Part shown: positions 43,013 through 51,509 of the stretch, in pieces
Position numbering within the stretch: the first letter of the stretch is position 1
How the letters are laid out: each line of letters begins with the position of its first letter
DNA from: JAUWTJ01 sp965603015
GTDB lineage: Bacteria; Pseudomonadota; Alphaproteobacteria; M2410
Direction of reading: 5' to 3'
Assembly: GCA_965603015.1 (NCBI GenBank)
Contig: CBFDBJ010000005.1
Location: 23,477-87,476, forward strand
Length of the DNA stretch: 64,000 bases
Notes under the pieces: model-generated
The model's database searches: none
What the model saw: the letters and a program-made list of their open reading frames with translations, nothing else
Told to the model about the DNA's origin: nothing
Position numbers and translations under genes: made by a program

Positions 43013-43707
43013 CGGATCGATTTGACGAAGGCATCAAACAGAGCGTTACCGGGATGATCCGTCCCGTGAAACTTTTCCTGATGCCACTGGATGCCGAGGG
43101 CGAAGTGTTGGCCTGGCAGCTCAATGGCCTCAATCACACCGTCGGGAGCGCGGGCCGATACCACGACGCCCTGCGGAACTTCCACCACCGCTTCATTATG
43201 CAGCGAGTTCACCACGGCCTTTGTGGTCTTCATAATCGCCGCAAGCTGCGAGCCCGCGGCGATTTCCACATCGTGACTGCAGTCTGTGCCATTGTGGATG
43301 AGAGGATTTCCGGCCTTATCCCTTGTGTCGCCGACCAGTTTGCAGCCGGCAAGTCCGGCCATCATTTGCATACCGCTGCAAATGCCAAACACCGGCTTGT
43401 CGGCTGACAGGAAGAGTCGCATCAACTTCAGGTCAAAATCACACCGCTCTGACGGCGGGGCCGACGAAACTCGGCCCTCGACATACCAGGCTCTTGGAAA
43501 TTCAAACCGCCCGCCAGGCGATATCAAGCCGTCGTGAGCCTCAAGAACTTGCTCTTCCCGACCCGGCAGGTAGGGAATCCCGTAGGGAATTGCCCCCGCA
43601 TCGGCCACCATGCGAAACAGGGTCTTGGGAGATTCATATAGCGTTGCATCGCCGCTGGTATTCTCATCAAGAAGAACAGCAATCCGCAGGGGCGCTGAAG
43701 TCATCAC
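43009..43707 (-). CDS. Gamma-glutamyl-gamma-aminobutyrate hydrolase family (peptidase C26)
   Basis: A 232-residue class I glutamine-amidotransferase-like hydrolase. The nucleophile elbow is FGICSGMQMM (cysteine near 102) and the catalytic histidine is in GIQWHQEKF (near 212). Related PuuD cleaves gamma-glutamyl-GABA in putrescine breakdown; other members act on other gamma-glutamyl amides, and no puu genes surround this one. It lies end to end with chaC, and both hydrolyse gamma-glutamyl bonds, which may be coincidental. Confidence 0.86.
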   Translation of the reverse strand: MMTSAPLRIAVLLDENTSGDATLYESPKTLFRMVADAGAIPYGIPYLPGREEQVLEAHDGLISPGGRFEFPRAWYVEGRVSSAPPSERCDFDLKLMRLFLSADKPVFGICSGMQMMAGLAGCKLVGDTRDKAGNPLIHNGTDCSHDVEIAAGSQLAAIMKTTKAVVNSLHNEAVVEVPQGVVVSARAPDGVIEAIELPGQHFALGIQWHQEKFHGTDHPGNALFDAFVKSIR

Positions 43708-43746
43708 AGGAGCCCCTTGTCTTTTCCAGGCATCACTTGTTCAGGC

Positions 43747-44418
43747 TTACGCACCATCCGTATAGGGTGCAATGCGAATTTCCACACGGCGGTTTTGCTG
43801 ACGCCCTTGCGGTGTTTCATTTGACGCAATCGGCATCCGCTCGCCAAAGCCGCGGACCATCATGCGGTCGTAGAGGACACCTTGTGATGAAAAGTAATTC
43901 GCAACGCTTGCTGCTCGCCGCTGCGAGAGATCATTGTTGTGGGCGTCAGAACCAGTGCTGTCGGTATGCCCCAGAACGTCAATGTAGGTTTGCTCATATT
44001 CTTCAAAGACAAGGGTAACCGACGAAAGAACATCATAGAAGCCTGATTTGATCGCATCAGAATCTGTATCAAACGTCACATTCCCTGGCATGTTGAGAAT
44101 GATTTCGTCGCCCACCCGTGTCACACCCACTCCGGTGCCCTCGAGTTTGGCGCGCAGAACTGCCTCCTGGTTATCCATATACTGACCAATACCAGCCCCG
44201 GCGAGTGCACCGATGCCCGCACCAAGCAGTGCATTCTTGCGGGTCTGTTTGCCGTCCGACGTGTTGGTGAGCGCGCCAACGATCGCGCCGAGGAAAGCAC
44301 CGCCAATGGCACCCTTTGTTGCACTTGCCGTCTTTTGCTCACCGGTATAGGGGTCAACGGTGGTGCAGGCGGCGAGCAAGGAGACAGCGACAAGTGCTGT
44401 GAAAATTCTGTGTTTCAT
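43747..44418 (-). CDS. OmpA-family outer-membrane lipoprotein
   Basis: A 223-residue lipoprotein (lipobox LLAAC, cysteine 18). A glycine-zipper segment (GAIGGAFLGAIVGAL to GAGIGALAGAGIGQYM, residues 35-85) is followed by an OmpA peptidoglycan-binding domain with VTFDTDSDAI, VLGHTDSTGSDAHN and SQRRAASV (about 105-215). The arrangement is that of YiaD/Pal-like proteins linking the outer membrane to the cell wall. The start at 44418 gives the best signal peptide (MKHRIFTALVAVSLLAAC); upstream Mets are in frame. No operon partner. Confidence 0.92.
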   Translation of the reverse strand: MKHRIFTALVAVSLLAACTTVDPYTGEQKTASATKGAIGGAFLGAIVGALTNTSDGKQTRKNALLGAGIGALAGAGIGQYMDNQEAVLRAKLEGTGVGVTRVGDEIILNMPGNVTFDTDSDAIKSGFYDVLSSVTLVFEEYEQTYIDVLGHTDSTGSDAHNNDLSQRRAASVANYFSSQGVLYDRMMVRGFGERMPIASNETPQGRQQNRRVEIRIAPYTDGA

Positions 44419-44679
44419 GAGGTAAGCCCTTTTCATTGCTTCAGTCATTGTGCCGGCACTGTTCCGACCTTTGTCCAACAGCGGAATTTCGATGTTTCGT
44501 CAATCAGACTTTCGATCACCATTCCTGATATCTTCTCGAATCATACCTGATTTGCGCACTTATTTCCCTGAAATATGTGGCAATGTTGAGGCGACTGTCG
44601 CAAAATCACTCGCGAAGCACTCGCCCGCCGAGTTTGGCCGGACAATTGTAAAACAAAAATAACAAGAGAAAGGGATGAA

Positions 44680-45447
44680 ATGACCCTGTTTAATCTGGAC
44701 GGCAAGGTTGCCGTTGTCACCGGCGCAAGCCGGGGCATTGGCGAGGCCATCGCGTGGCGGATGGCGGAGCACGGCGCGAAAGTCGTCGTCTCAAGCCGCA
44801 AGGTCGAGGCCTGTCAGGAGGTGGTCGACAAAATTAACAAGGAATTTGGCGCAGGAACCTCTATCGCCATCGGCTGCAACATCTCCTACAAGGAACAGCT
44901 GCAAGGCCTGGTCGACCAAGCCAATGAAGCCTTCGGCAAGATCGATATCATGGTGTGCAACGCTGCGGTCAATCCGTTCTTCGGGAAATCTCAGGATATC
45001 CCGGACGATGCGTTTGACAAGATTATGAACTGCAATGTGAAGTCGAACCACTGGCTGTCCCAGATGGTCGCTCCGCAAATGGCAGAACGCGGCGATGGTG
45101 TTTTCATCATTATCTCGTCCATCGGCGGGCTGCACGGCTCCGCGTCGCTCGGGGCTTACGGTATCTCAAAAGCCGCCGACTTTCAGGTTGCCCGCAATAT
45201 TGCCGTGGAATATGGCGGCAATAATGTGCGGGCCAATTGCATCGCGCCCGGTCTGATCAAGACCTATTTCGCCAAAGCGCTTTGGGATGACGAGACGATC
45301 CTGAAAGGCGCGACCCAGAGATCGCCGCTCAAGCGGATCGGCACGCCGGACGAAATCGCCGGTGCTGCAGTTTTCCTGGCCAGTGAAGCCGGCGCCTTCA
45401 TGACCGGACAGCAACTGGTGATCGACGGCGGCAATATGACGGCCTGA
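44680..45447 (+). CDS. SDR family oxidoreductase
   Basis: A classical short-chain dehydrogenase/reductase of 255 residues. The cofactor motif is TGASRGIGEA (residues 14-23), the NNAG-type motif is CNAAV (near 92), catalytic serine ISSIGG (near 147), and YGISK (near 160-164). The end MTGQQLVIDGGN is standard. No arginine directly follows the first beta strand in a way that fixes NADP over NAD. The substrate is unknown; the sequence is like the 3-oxoacyl/DHRS4-type subgroup. AAAGGGATG precedes the start. It is monocistronic, followed by hairpins. Confidence 0.9.
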   Translation: MTLFNLDGKVAVVTGASRGIGEAIAWRMAEHGAKVVVSSRKVEACQEVVDKINKEFGAGTSIAIGCNISYKEQLQGLVDQANEAFGKIDIMVCNAAVNPFFGKSQDIPDDAFDKIMNCNVKSNHWLSQMVAPQMAERGDGVFIIISSIGGLHGSASLGAYGISKAADFQVARNIAVEYGGNNVRANCIAPGLIKTYFAKALWDDETILKGATQRSPLKRIGTPDEIAGAAVFLASEAGAFMTGQQLVIDGGNMTA

Positions 45448-45457
45448 TCACATAAAA

Positions 45458-45489
45458 GACCCCGCGCGAGGGGGCACTCACGCGGGGTC
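45458..45489 (+). terminator. GC-rich hairpin after the SDR gene
   Basis: GACCCCGCG and CGCGGGGTC pair across a 14-base loop, starting 10 bp after the stop. A second small hairpin, GGGCAT-TTG-ATGCCC, follows near 45500-45515. No T-run follows, so this is at best an imperfect terminator. Apart from these and the Crp site at 45630, the 239-bp gap shows nothing else. Confidence 0.5.
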
Positions 45490-45629
45490 ACTCAGGGGTT
45501 GGGCATTTGATGCCCGGGGTATGTGCCCGGAGCATTGGGCGCTCACGGGCTGAGGGTTTAGCCGTGTGGTTGAAGAGGACTTCAATTTCGCGACTGGAAG
45601 ACATATATGTATGCAATCGCCAGATTCCA

Positions 45630-45645
45630 TGTGACCGGCATCACA
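45630..45645 (+). promoter_or_regulatory. Perfect Crp-type operator upstream of the Crp-like gene
   Basis: TGTGA-CCGGCA-TCACA is an exact match to the cAMP-receptor-protein consensus TGTGA-N6-TCACA. It lies 41 bp before the start codon of a Crp-family regulator whose recognition helix keeps the E. coli Crp contact residues R, E and R, so autoregulation is a reasonable prediction. Confidence 0.75.
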
Positions 45646-45686
45646 GGTTCACGCCTGTAGGCCAAATTCACCGAAAAGGTAGCTGA

Positions 45687-46421
45687 ATGAGCCCGACTTC
45701 GCCCCCTCACGCCCCCAATAATCACCGTTTGAATGACATTGACCTGTTCGCAGACCTCTCCCCGGAGGACATTGCAGATATTCAGTCAGCCTGTCAGTGG
45801 CAGACTTTCACGTCGAGCGATGAAATTTTTACCAAATCTTCCACAAGCCGCGACGTCTTTTTTGTGGTGGCAGGGCGGGTCAGGATCGTGAATTTTTCCC
45901 TGACCGGCCGCGAGGTTGCCTACGCCGAGGTTGGTGCCGGTGCGTGTTTTGGCGAATTATCCGCACTGGATGGCAAGCCGCGCTCGGCATCAATCGTTGC
46001 TCTGGAGGACTGCGTGCTGGCATCGCTTGCGCCAGAAGCCTTTCTGGACGTTCTGCGCAAATTTCCAAATGTGGGGTTGAGAGTTTTACAAAAACTGGCC
46101 GCCATGGTGCGTTCGGCCGATGAACGGATCATGGATCTGGCGACCTTGTCAGCCTATCAGCGGGTCTACCGCAAATTGCTTGATCTGGCCCGCCCTGATC
46201 CGGTGCGGGAGGGCTCCTGGCTGATTTATCCTCTGCCAACCCAGGCCAAGATCGCGGCCCAGGCCAGCACAACCCGCGAAACCGTAGCCCGAGTGCTCGG
46301 TCAGCTGGGCGCCGAAGAAATCGTCGAGCGCAAGGGCAAGACGCTATACGTGCGCGATATGGAACAATTGTCGATCCTGGCCGAACGGGTCGCCCTTGGG
46401 ACCACGCCGGAGACAACCTGA
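45687..46421 (+). CDS. Crp/Fnr family transcription regulator (Crp-like)
   Basis: A 244-residue regulator: cyclic-nucleotide-binding beta barrel (about 20-135), dimer helix (135-160) and winged helix (about 165-235). The phosphate-binding cassette reads FGELSALDGKPRSAS, with E90, R99 and S100 as in cAMP binders. There are no N-terminal cysteines for an FNR iron-sulfur cluster. The recognition helix TTRETVARVLGQL carries R197, E198 and R202, equal to the base-contacting residues of Crp. The Crp residues T127/S128 that contact the adenine appear as A/D, so the ligand may differ. A perfect Crp operator lies just upstream. Confidence 0.9.
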   Translation: MSPTSPPHAPNNHRLNDIDLFADLSPEDIADIQSACQWQTFTSSDEIFTKSSTSRDVFFVVAGRVRIVNFSLTGREVAYAEVGAGACFGELSALDGKPRSASIVALEDCVLASLAPEAFLDVLRKFPNVGLRVLQKLAAMVRSADERIMDLATLSAYQRVYRKLLDLARPDPVREGSWLIYPLPTQAKIAAQASTTRETVARVLGQLGAEEIVERKGKTLYVRDMEQLSILAERVALGTTPETT

Positions 46422-46471
46422 GCACTCAATCGGCTTGCCGGATTAGCACCTGACATCTGAATGAACAGCAG

Positions 46472-47662
46472 CTACTGACTGCGCCCGCGCGCCGTGACGT
46501 CCCAGATGTCGACCAGGACATCGCCCCGCACGCAATGATAGACGTCATAGAGATTGACGGTCGGATCGCAATGAGGCGTGATGCAGTTCACGGCACTGCC
46601 GAGCGGCAAGGAGACGTCTTTTGATTTCAGTGCGATACCGCCCTGCTCATCGCCGAAGAAAAAGTAACTTGCACCGTCAAGTGCATCGACCTGATCGCCG
46701 GATACCAACTCGGATACCAAAAGGGGCGCATCGGCGTCGGCGGCAAAGGACTTGAAGCCTGCATCTGTCGTTACCAGACCAGCGGTATTGGCGCTGATCA
46801 CAGAGGTCTGAACCATCAATGACGTTTCGAATGGCATGGACTGCCCGTTGGCCAGAGGAACATCATTATACTGCCGATCCATAAAAACATAAGATCCGGC
46901 CTGCAGTTCGGTCAGAACACCGATGTCTGCATCTATATTGTAGGTGCCTGTTCCGCCGCCTGTGATGATTTCAGGCTCAAGACCCTTGGCACTCAAGACG
47001 TCCCTTGCCTCTCTCAGGATATCCATACATTTGGATGAAGCCCCGGAGCGCTTGGCGAAGTCCTCTATGTGCATCACATGGCCCGCATAACCCTGAAAGC
47101 CGCGGTAGATGAGCCCAGCGGACGAGGCAACCGCAACCGTGAGCGCCAGAGCCTGTGGACCCCACGGGATGCCAGTGCGATGCAAACCGACGTCAAGATC
47201 AATGATGACGTTGAGCGGCTTGCCTGCACTTTTGGCGGCCTCACTCAGCCTTGACGCGGTCGCCATATCCTCAACGGTAATCATGAGATCCACGATTTTC
47301 GCATTAAGTGCCATAACGCGGGCAATGCCAGGATCTGAGACGACAGGTGAGGTCAGGTGGATCGACTCGATCCCCGCCTCGCCCAGGGCTTCGGCTTCTC
47401 CCAGCTTGGCCGCGCAAATCCCCAACGCCCCTGCGTCGATCTGAAGTCGCGCGATTTGCGCCGACTTGTGTGTCTTGGCATGAGGCCTCAGCCCCAGACC
47501 TTTGGTCTTGCAGTGTTCCGCCATGAGCTGAAGATTGCGCTCGAAGAGGTCAAGATCAAGAACCAGCGCCGGTGTCGCCAGCTGCCCGCGCCCTCCTGGC
47601 TTGCCGATGAGAGGCCGATTGATATCCCGAGGACCGGGGGCTCCGGGCGAAATGGCTGACAT
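46472..47662 (-). CDS. DSD1-family PLP enzyme (D-threonine aldolase / D-serine dehydratase-like)
   Basis: A 396-residue fold-type III PLP enzyme. The PLP lysine is in RPHAKTHKS (K63), the phosphate loop includes GGGTGTYNID (near 250), and the C-terminal metal pair is in CITPHCDPT. This family holds D-threonine aldolase, D-serine dehydratase and 3-hydroxyaspartate aldolase, all requiring a divalent metal. The sequence alone does not choose between them. The start at 47662 (MSAISPGAPG) is preferred to one 17 codons upstream. It is divergent from the response regulator. Confidence 0.86.
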   Translation of the reverse strand: MSAISPGAPGPRDINRPLIGKPGGRGQLATPALVLDLDLFERNLQLMAEHCKTKGLGLRPHAKTHKSAQIARLQIDAGALGICAAKLGEAEALGEAGIESIHLTSPVVSDPGIARVMALNAKIVDLMITVEDMATASRLSEAAKSAGKPLNVIIDLDVGLHRTGIPWGPQALALTVAVASSAGLIYRGFQGYAGHVMHIEDFAKRSGASSKCMDILREARDVLSAKGLEPEIITGGGTGTYNIDADIGVLTELQAGSYVFMDRQYNDVPLANGQSMPFETSLMVQTSVISANTAGLVTTDAGFKSFAADADAPLLVSELVSGDQVDALDGASYFFFGDEQGGIALKSKDVSLPLGSAVNCITPHCDPTVNLYDVYHCVRGDVLVDIWDVTARGRSQ

Positions 47663-47804
47663 ATGGGGTTTTCCTGTTGAAGGGTGGTCGAGCGAAGCAC
47701 ACAGTTCTGACAATAATCTTCAGGCGCAGCTCTGTCTCGCAATTTCAACAAGGCATTTGGCAAAAAGATGAGCCTTGCCGCTCCGACTCCTGTAAAATGG
47801 TCAA

Positions 47805-49265
47805 ATGGATACCAACGATCAACACAGTATTTTGCTGATTGAAGATACCGCCTCTCTGGCGCGGGTCTATCTTGAATATCTGCGGGATGGACCTTATGAA
47901 ATCATGGTCGCAGATACCGGCCGCAGTGCACTTGATGCCATATCGCGCCATACCTTCAGTGCCATCCTGCTCGACCTGCGCCTGCCGGACATGGACGGCA
48001 TGGACATTTTGCGAGAACTGACCAAGCGCGAGGTTAAGTCCAGCGTTGTTGTGATTACTGCGCATGGATCCGTCAATGTTGCGGTTGATGCGATGCGATC
48101 CGGTGCCGTTGATTTCCTGCTCAAGCCTTTCAGTGCCGATCGGCTCCGGGTGACACTGGAAAATGCGATCGAACGCTTTCGTCTGCGTGAGGCGGTCGAC
48201 AGTCTCTCTGAAGATTTCACATCCGATGATTATGTCAATTTCATCGGATCGTCGCCGGTGATGCAGGACGTCTACCGGATCATCGAAAGTGCAGCTCCTT
48301 CAAAGGCGACGACGTTCATCACAGGCGAAAGTGGGACCGGCAAGGAACTTTGCGCCGAGGCCATTCACAAGAAGAGTCCACGGGCGTCGGAGCGCTTTAT
48401 TACGCTCAACTGTGCAGCCATTCCGAAGGATCTGATGGAATCTGAAATCTTCGGTCATGTCAAAGGTGCCTTTACCGACGCCAGTTCGGACCGCGACGGC
48501 GCAGCAAGCCTTGCCGATGGCGGGACGTTGTTCCTTGATGAAATCTGCGAAATGGACCTGCTGCTCCAGACCAAACTCCTGCGGTTTATTCAAACCGGGC
48601 GCATTCAGAAGGTTGGCGGGGATGTTGAAGAACCCGTTGATGTGCGTTTCGTGTGCGCGACCAATCGCAACCCTCTGCAAGCGGTCGCTGACGGTGAATT
48701 CCGCGAGGATCTCTACTATCGCCTGCACGTTATTCCGATCCATCTGCCACCCTTGCGGGATCGCGACAAGGACATTGTCCTTATTGCCAATCGGCTGCTG
48801 ATAGAATTTGCCCGTGAGGAGAAAAAGCTGTTTCGCGGCTTTGATGATGATGCCGCACATGCCTTTACGCGATATTCCTGGCCAGGTAATGTTCGGCAGA
48901 TGCAAAATGTGTTGCGCAACATTGTTGTGCTCAACGACGGTGAACGTGTCACGTTCGACATGTTGCCGCCGGAATTCACCGACACTGCCAGCCCGGCCGC
49001 ATTGACCTCCAGACCGTCAATGCTTCCGTCTGCCAGCCTTCCGGCTGCGCCCTCTCATCGTCCTGAAGAGGGCGGGATCTCACCTGGTCTCCAGAGCGAA
49101 GCGGCGATTATCCCGCTGTGGCGCATCGAACGCCGCGCCATTGAAGATGCGATCGAGCGATGTGGCGGCAATATCCCGCGTGCTGCGGCCTTTCTTGAAG
49201 TCTCGCCTTCAACACTTTACCGCAAGCTTCAATCCTGGGACAAGTCGGTCAGGGAAGACCTCTGA
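47805..49265 (+). CDS. Sigma-54-dependent response regulator (NtrC/LuxO type)
   Basis: A 486-residue activator: receiver domain (residues 8-122, phosphoacceptor D57 in LLDLRLPD), AAA+ domain (about 145-375) with Walker A GESGTGKE (174-181) and Walker B LFLDEICEM, and a C-terminal Fis-type HTH (CGGNIPRAAAFLEVSPSTLYRK). The sigma-54-contact loop reads GAFTDA (221-226) rather than GAFTGA; threonine, the key residue, is kept. The start of the receiver, IEDTASLARVYLEYL, resembles LuxO. No sensor kinase lies beside it. It would activate RpoN promoters, two of which are at 9499 and 10452, but nothing links them directly. The end overlaps the MFS gene by 37 bp. Confidence 0.93.
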   Translation: MDTNDQHSILLIEDTASLARVYLEYLRDGPYEIMVADTGRSALDAISRHTFSAILLDLRLPDMDGMDILRELTKREVKSSVVVITAHGSVNVAVDAMRSGAVDFLLKPFSADRLRVTLENAIERFRLREAVDSLSEDFTSDDYVNFIGSSPVMQDVYRIIESAAPSKATTFITGESGTGKELCAEAIHKKSPRASERFITLNCAAIPKDLMESEIFGHVKGAFTDASSDRDGAASLADGGTLFLDEICEMDLLLQTKLLRFIQTGRIQKVGGDVEEPVDVRFVCATNRNPLQAVADGEFREDLYYRLHVIPIHLPPLRDRDKDIVLIANRLLIEFAREEKKLFRGFDDDAAHAFTRYSWPGNVRQMQNVLRNIVVLNDGERVTFDMLPPEFTDTASPAALTSRPSMLPSASLPAAPSHRPEEGGISPGLQSEAAIIPLWRIERRAIEDAIERCGGNIPRAAAFLEVSPSTLYRKLQSWDKSVREDL

Positions 49266-50695
49266 GGCGGATTTCCAACCCCGGTTGAACCGGGTTCATC
49301 CAGCACGGTGACACGTACTTTTTGCTCAAGATACCTGAAGCTGACAACCCCGCCTGCAAGAACGACCAGGGCGCAAATCACCCAGATGATCCCGATACCA
49401 AGGCCGAGCGGTTCACCCTGGCGTTCCACCTGATTGAGGATCGCGCCGCCAATCCCGGCAGCAAGGGCGACGCTGAGGCCCTCGGCAAGGCCCGAGGCGA
49501 TGGAGGTTGCCCCTTCCTTGCCCTTCATAGTGTGCGCCATGGCGCTTGTGATGACTGTATTATAGACGAGACCGGTCCCGGCGCCGCCTGCAGCCCAGAA
49601 GATAAAACCCCACCAGTAGGGCGCGCCCTCAATCAGGAGCAGCGTGAGACTGAAAACCGAAAGTGCGATGAGGGCCATACCGCTCACCGCGAGGTTTCTC
49701 GGGCTCACTCTGGCGGCAAGACGCGACTGGGCAAAGGCCGCCGCTGACCAGCTAACCGCCGCTGCCGTCATGACAATGCCGGCGACGAAGGCTGTCAGCC
49801 CGTGAATTTCGATGAGGCCGAGCGGCAAGAACGTGTCCGCGCCGAAAAATCCGAAGACGAGCAAAAACTTAATTCCAAGCGATGCAAGAAGAATACGCCG
49901 CGAGAGCCCCTCGCCGGGCGGCAGAATGCGTTTTAGCGGCCTGGCTGCAAGGACAGGCCCGGCCACAAGCAGAAGAACCGACCACAGGTCAAACATGCGG
50001 GTAATTGCGGCGATCAGCATGGAGATCCCGACGGCGATGCGGACAGCATCAATCGTCTTGTCTGTTGCTGTTTCGTGGACCTGCCCCGGACCCATTGCCC
50101 TCAAGCCCTTGAGCGACAGGGCAAGGGTCACAGCCACGAAAGGCAGGAGCAGGACAAAGATCGCACGCCAGTTCCAGAATTCCGCAATGGCACCGGCTGC
50201 CACCGGTGCCACCAGCCCGGGGATGACCCAGGCCGAGGACAGGAGGGCCATGATATGAGCCCGCTCCTCATCCTTCCACCCGCGATTGACGCTTGCCATT
50301 ATGACAGCGGAAAAGGCGCCGCCGCCGAGCCCCTGGACGCCGCGGGCCAGCACAAACATCCACATGGTGGGGGCCATGGCGGCCAGAACAAGTCCGATGG
50401 AAAAGACGATCAAACCGGCAACGAAGGGAAAGACGGGACCTTTTTCATCGGTCATATGGCCCGACCAGACAATCGATATGATGCTGGTCAGAAGGTAAGA
50501 CGAAAAGGCCACGCCATAGAGAAGAGCGCCGTCCAGGTCCCTTGAGATGATGGGCAGAGCTGTGACAATGGCAAGCTCGGCAAAGGCGTGCAAGGTGACG
50601 GCGAGCAACAGGCCAATGAGCAGCGCTCTTCGTCCATGGGGGACTTGCGCCTGCTGCTCTTCCTCGCTGATCGTCGGTTCCAGTGTCATGGACAA
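49229..50695 (-). CDS. MFS transporter, probable drug/proton antiporter
   Basis: A 488-residue permease with at least 12 predicted membrane helices, starting after a 25-residue cytoplasmic lead. Loop 2-3 carries GHMTDEKG, a variant of the MFS motif A, and the helix-4 region ARGVQGLGGGAFSAV together with SSAWVIPGLVAPVAAG (motif C-like, helix 5) is typical of drug exporters. The substrate is unknown. Its 3' end overlaps the convergent response-regulator gene by 37 bp. A charged cytoplasmic tail closes the protein. Confidence 0.88.
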   Translation of the reverse strand: MSMTLEPTISEEEQQAQVPHGRRALLIGLLLAVTLHAFAELAIVTALPIISRDLDGALLYGVAFSSYLLTSIISIVWSGHMTDEKGPVFPFVAGLIVFSIGLVLAAMAPTMWMFVLARGVQGLGGGAFSAVIMASVNRGWKDEERAHIMALLSSAWVIPGLVAPVAAGAIAEFWNWRAIFVLLLPFVAVTLALSLKGLRAMGPGQVHETATDKTIDAVRIAVGISMLIAAITRMFDLWSVLLLVAGPVLAARPLKRILPPGEGLSRRILLASLGIKFLLVFGFFGADTFLPLGLIEIHGLTAFVAGIVMTAAAVSWSAAAFAQSRLAARVSPRNLAVSGMALIALSVFSLTLLLIEGAPYWWGFIFWAAGGAGTGLVYNTVITSAMAHTMKGKEGATSIASGLAEGLSVALAAGIGGAILNQVERQGEPLGLGIGIIWVICALVVLAGGVVSFRYLEQKVRVTVLDEPGSTGVGNPPQRSSLTDLSQD

Positions 50696-50808
50696 ACTCT
50701 ATACACCATTCGTCGAGAGACGCCATTCATCGGATTCGGTACGCCATGTGGATAAGTCAGAACACTGAGTCTTTTGAGTCTCTTGACCCCGCGTCCTGAA
50801 AGATAGAA

Positions 50809-51345
50809 TCAATGTCGGAACCGATCAGTCTCTTCGCGGATATGGTCATTGAGGCTCTCCGCCTCGCGCCTTGCCGCTTCGTGAGCCTTGTCAATGGCAC
50901 GGTCGATCGCCTCTTTGGCATGGGTGGTGAGGCCGCCTGATTCAAATTCGCGGACGATGATTTTTTCCAGTCCTGCCACCAGCTTGTCAACCGAGGGGCC
51001 CTCCGGCACGTCCATATCGAGACCCGCATGTTCGCCGGCACCGAAGAGATTGATTGCCGTATCCGACTGTCTGCCGGTTTTCATCAGCGGGTAGAAGTAC
51101 CGCCCCGGGCGATCCTTGTCGCGGATGAAGCCGACGAGCGCTGCGATGATCGAGACCGGGCTGAGGGCAAGATCGCGCAGAGCGTCAAGGGCAAGCTTGC
51201 CCTGAAAAACGAGAACATCGCGCATCAACGCCCAGCGCCCCGGATCCTCAATGTCGCCGGCCCAGGCATCGAGACGGTCAAAAATTGAACTCTCGTCCAC
51301 GTTTTCCGGGCTCTCATCCGGTTGCTTCTCTATCTCATTGGTCAT
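50809..51345 (-). CDS. Uncharacterised acidic protein
   Basis: I do not recognise this 178-residue protein. The first 35 residues are acidic and likely disordered. A hydrophobic stretch, LALDALRDLALSPVSIIAALVGFI (about 53-76 with charges), looks like one amphipathic or membrane-associated segment. It is followed by a DRPGRYFYPLMKTGRQSD motif and a C-terminal charged helix (about 140-178). Codon use looks like the neighbours, and the MTNEIEK start has GGAGGG upstream (TTGGAGGGTAACC), so it is probably a real gene. It stands alone between the MFS gene and the hydrolase. Confidence 0.75.
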   Translation of the reverse strand: MTNEIEKQPDESPENVDESSIFDRLDAWAGDIEDPGRWALMRDVLVFQGKLALDALRDLALSPVSIIAALVGFIRDKDRPGRYFYPLMKTGRQSDTAINLFGAGEHAGLDMDVPEGPSVDKLVAGLEKIIVREFESGGLTTHAKEAIDRAIDKAHEAARREAESLNDHIREETDRFRH

Positions 51346-51509
51346 TGGTTACCCTCCAAGGGCTCCGGCCCTTCGGTTAATGTATGGATTCCGGGAAGCA
51401 TTGTAACCCCTTGCCATTCCAGGCTTTGGCGTCTTGCACTTTTACCAACTCCTGTTAGCGTTGATCACAGAAAGTACTCAGGTGAGAATATTCGGGAGAA
51501 GTGCGAGAC

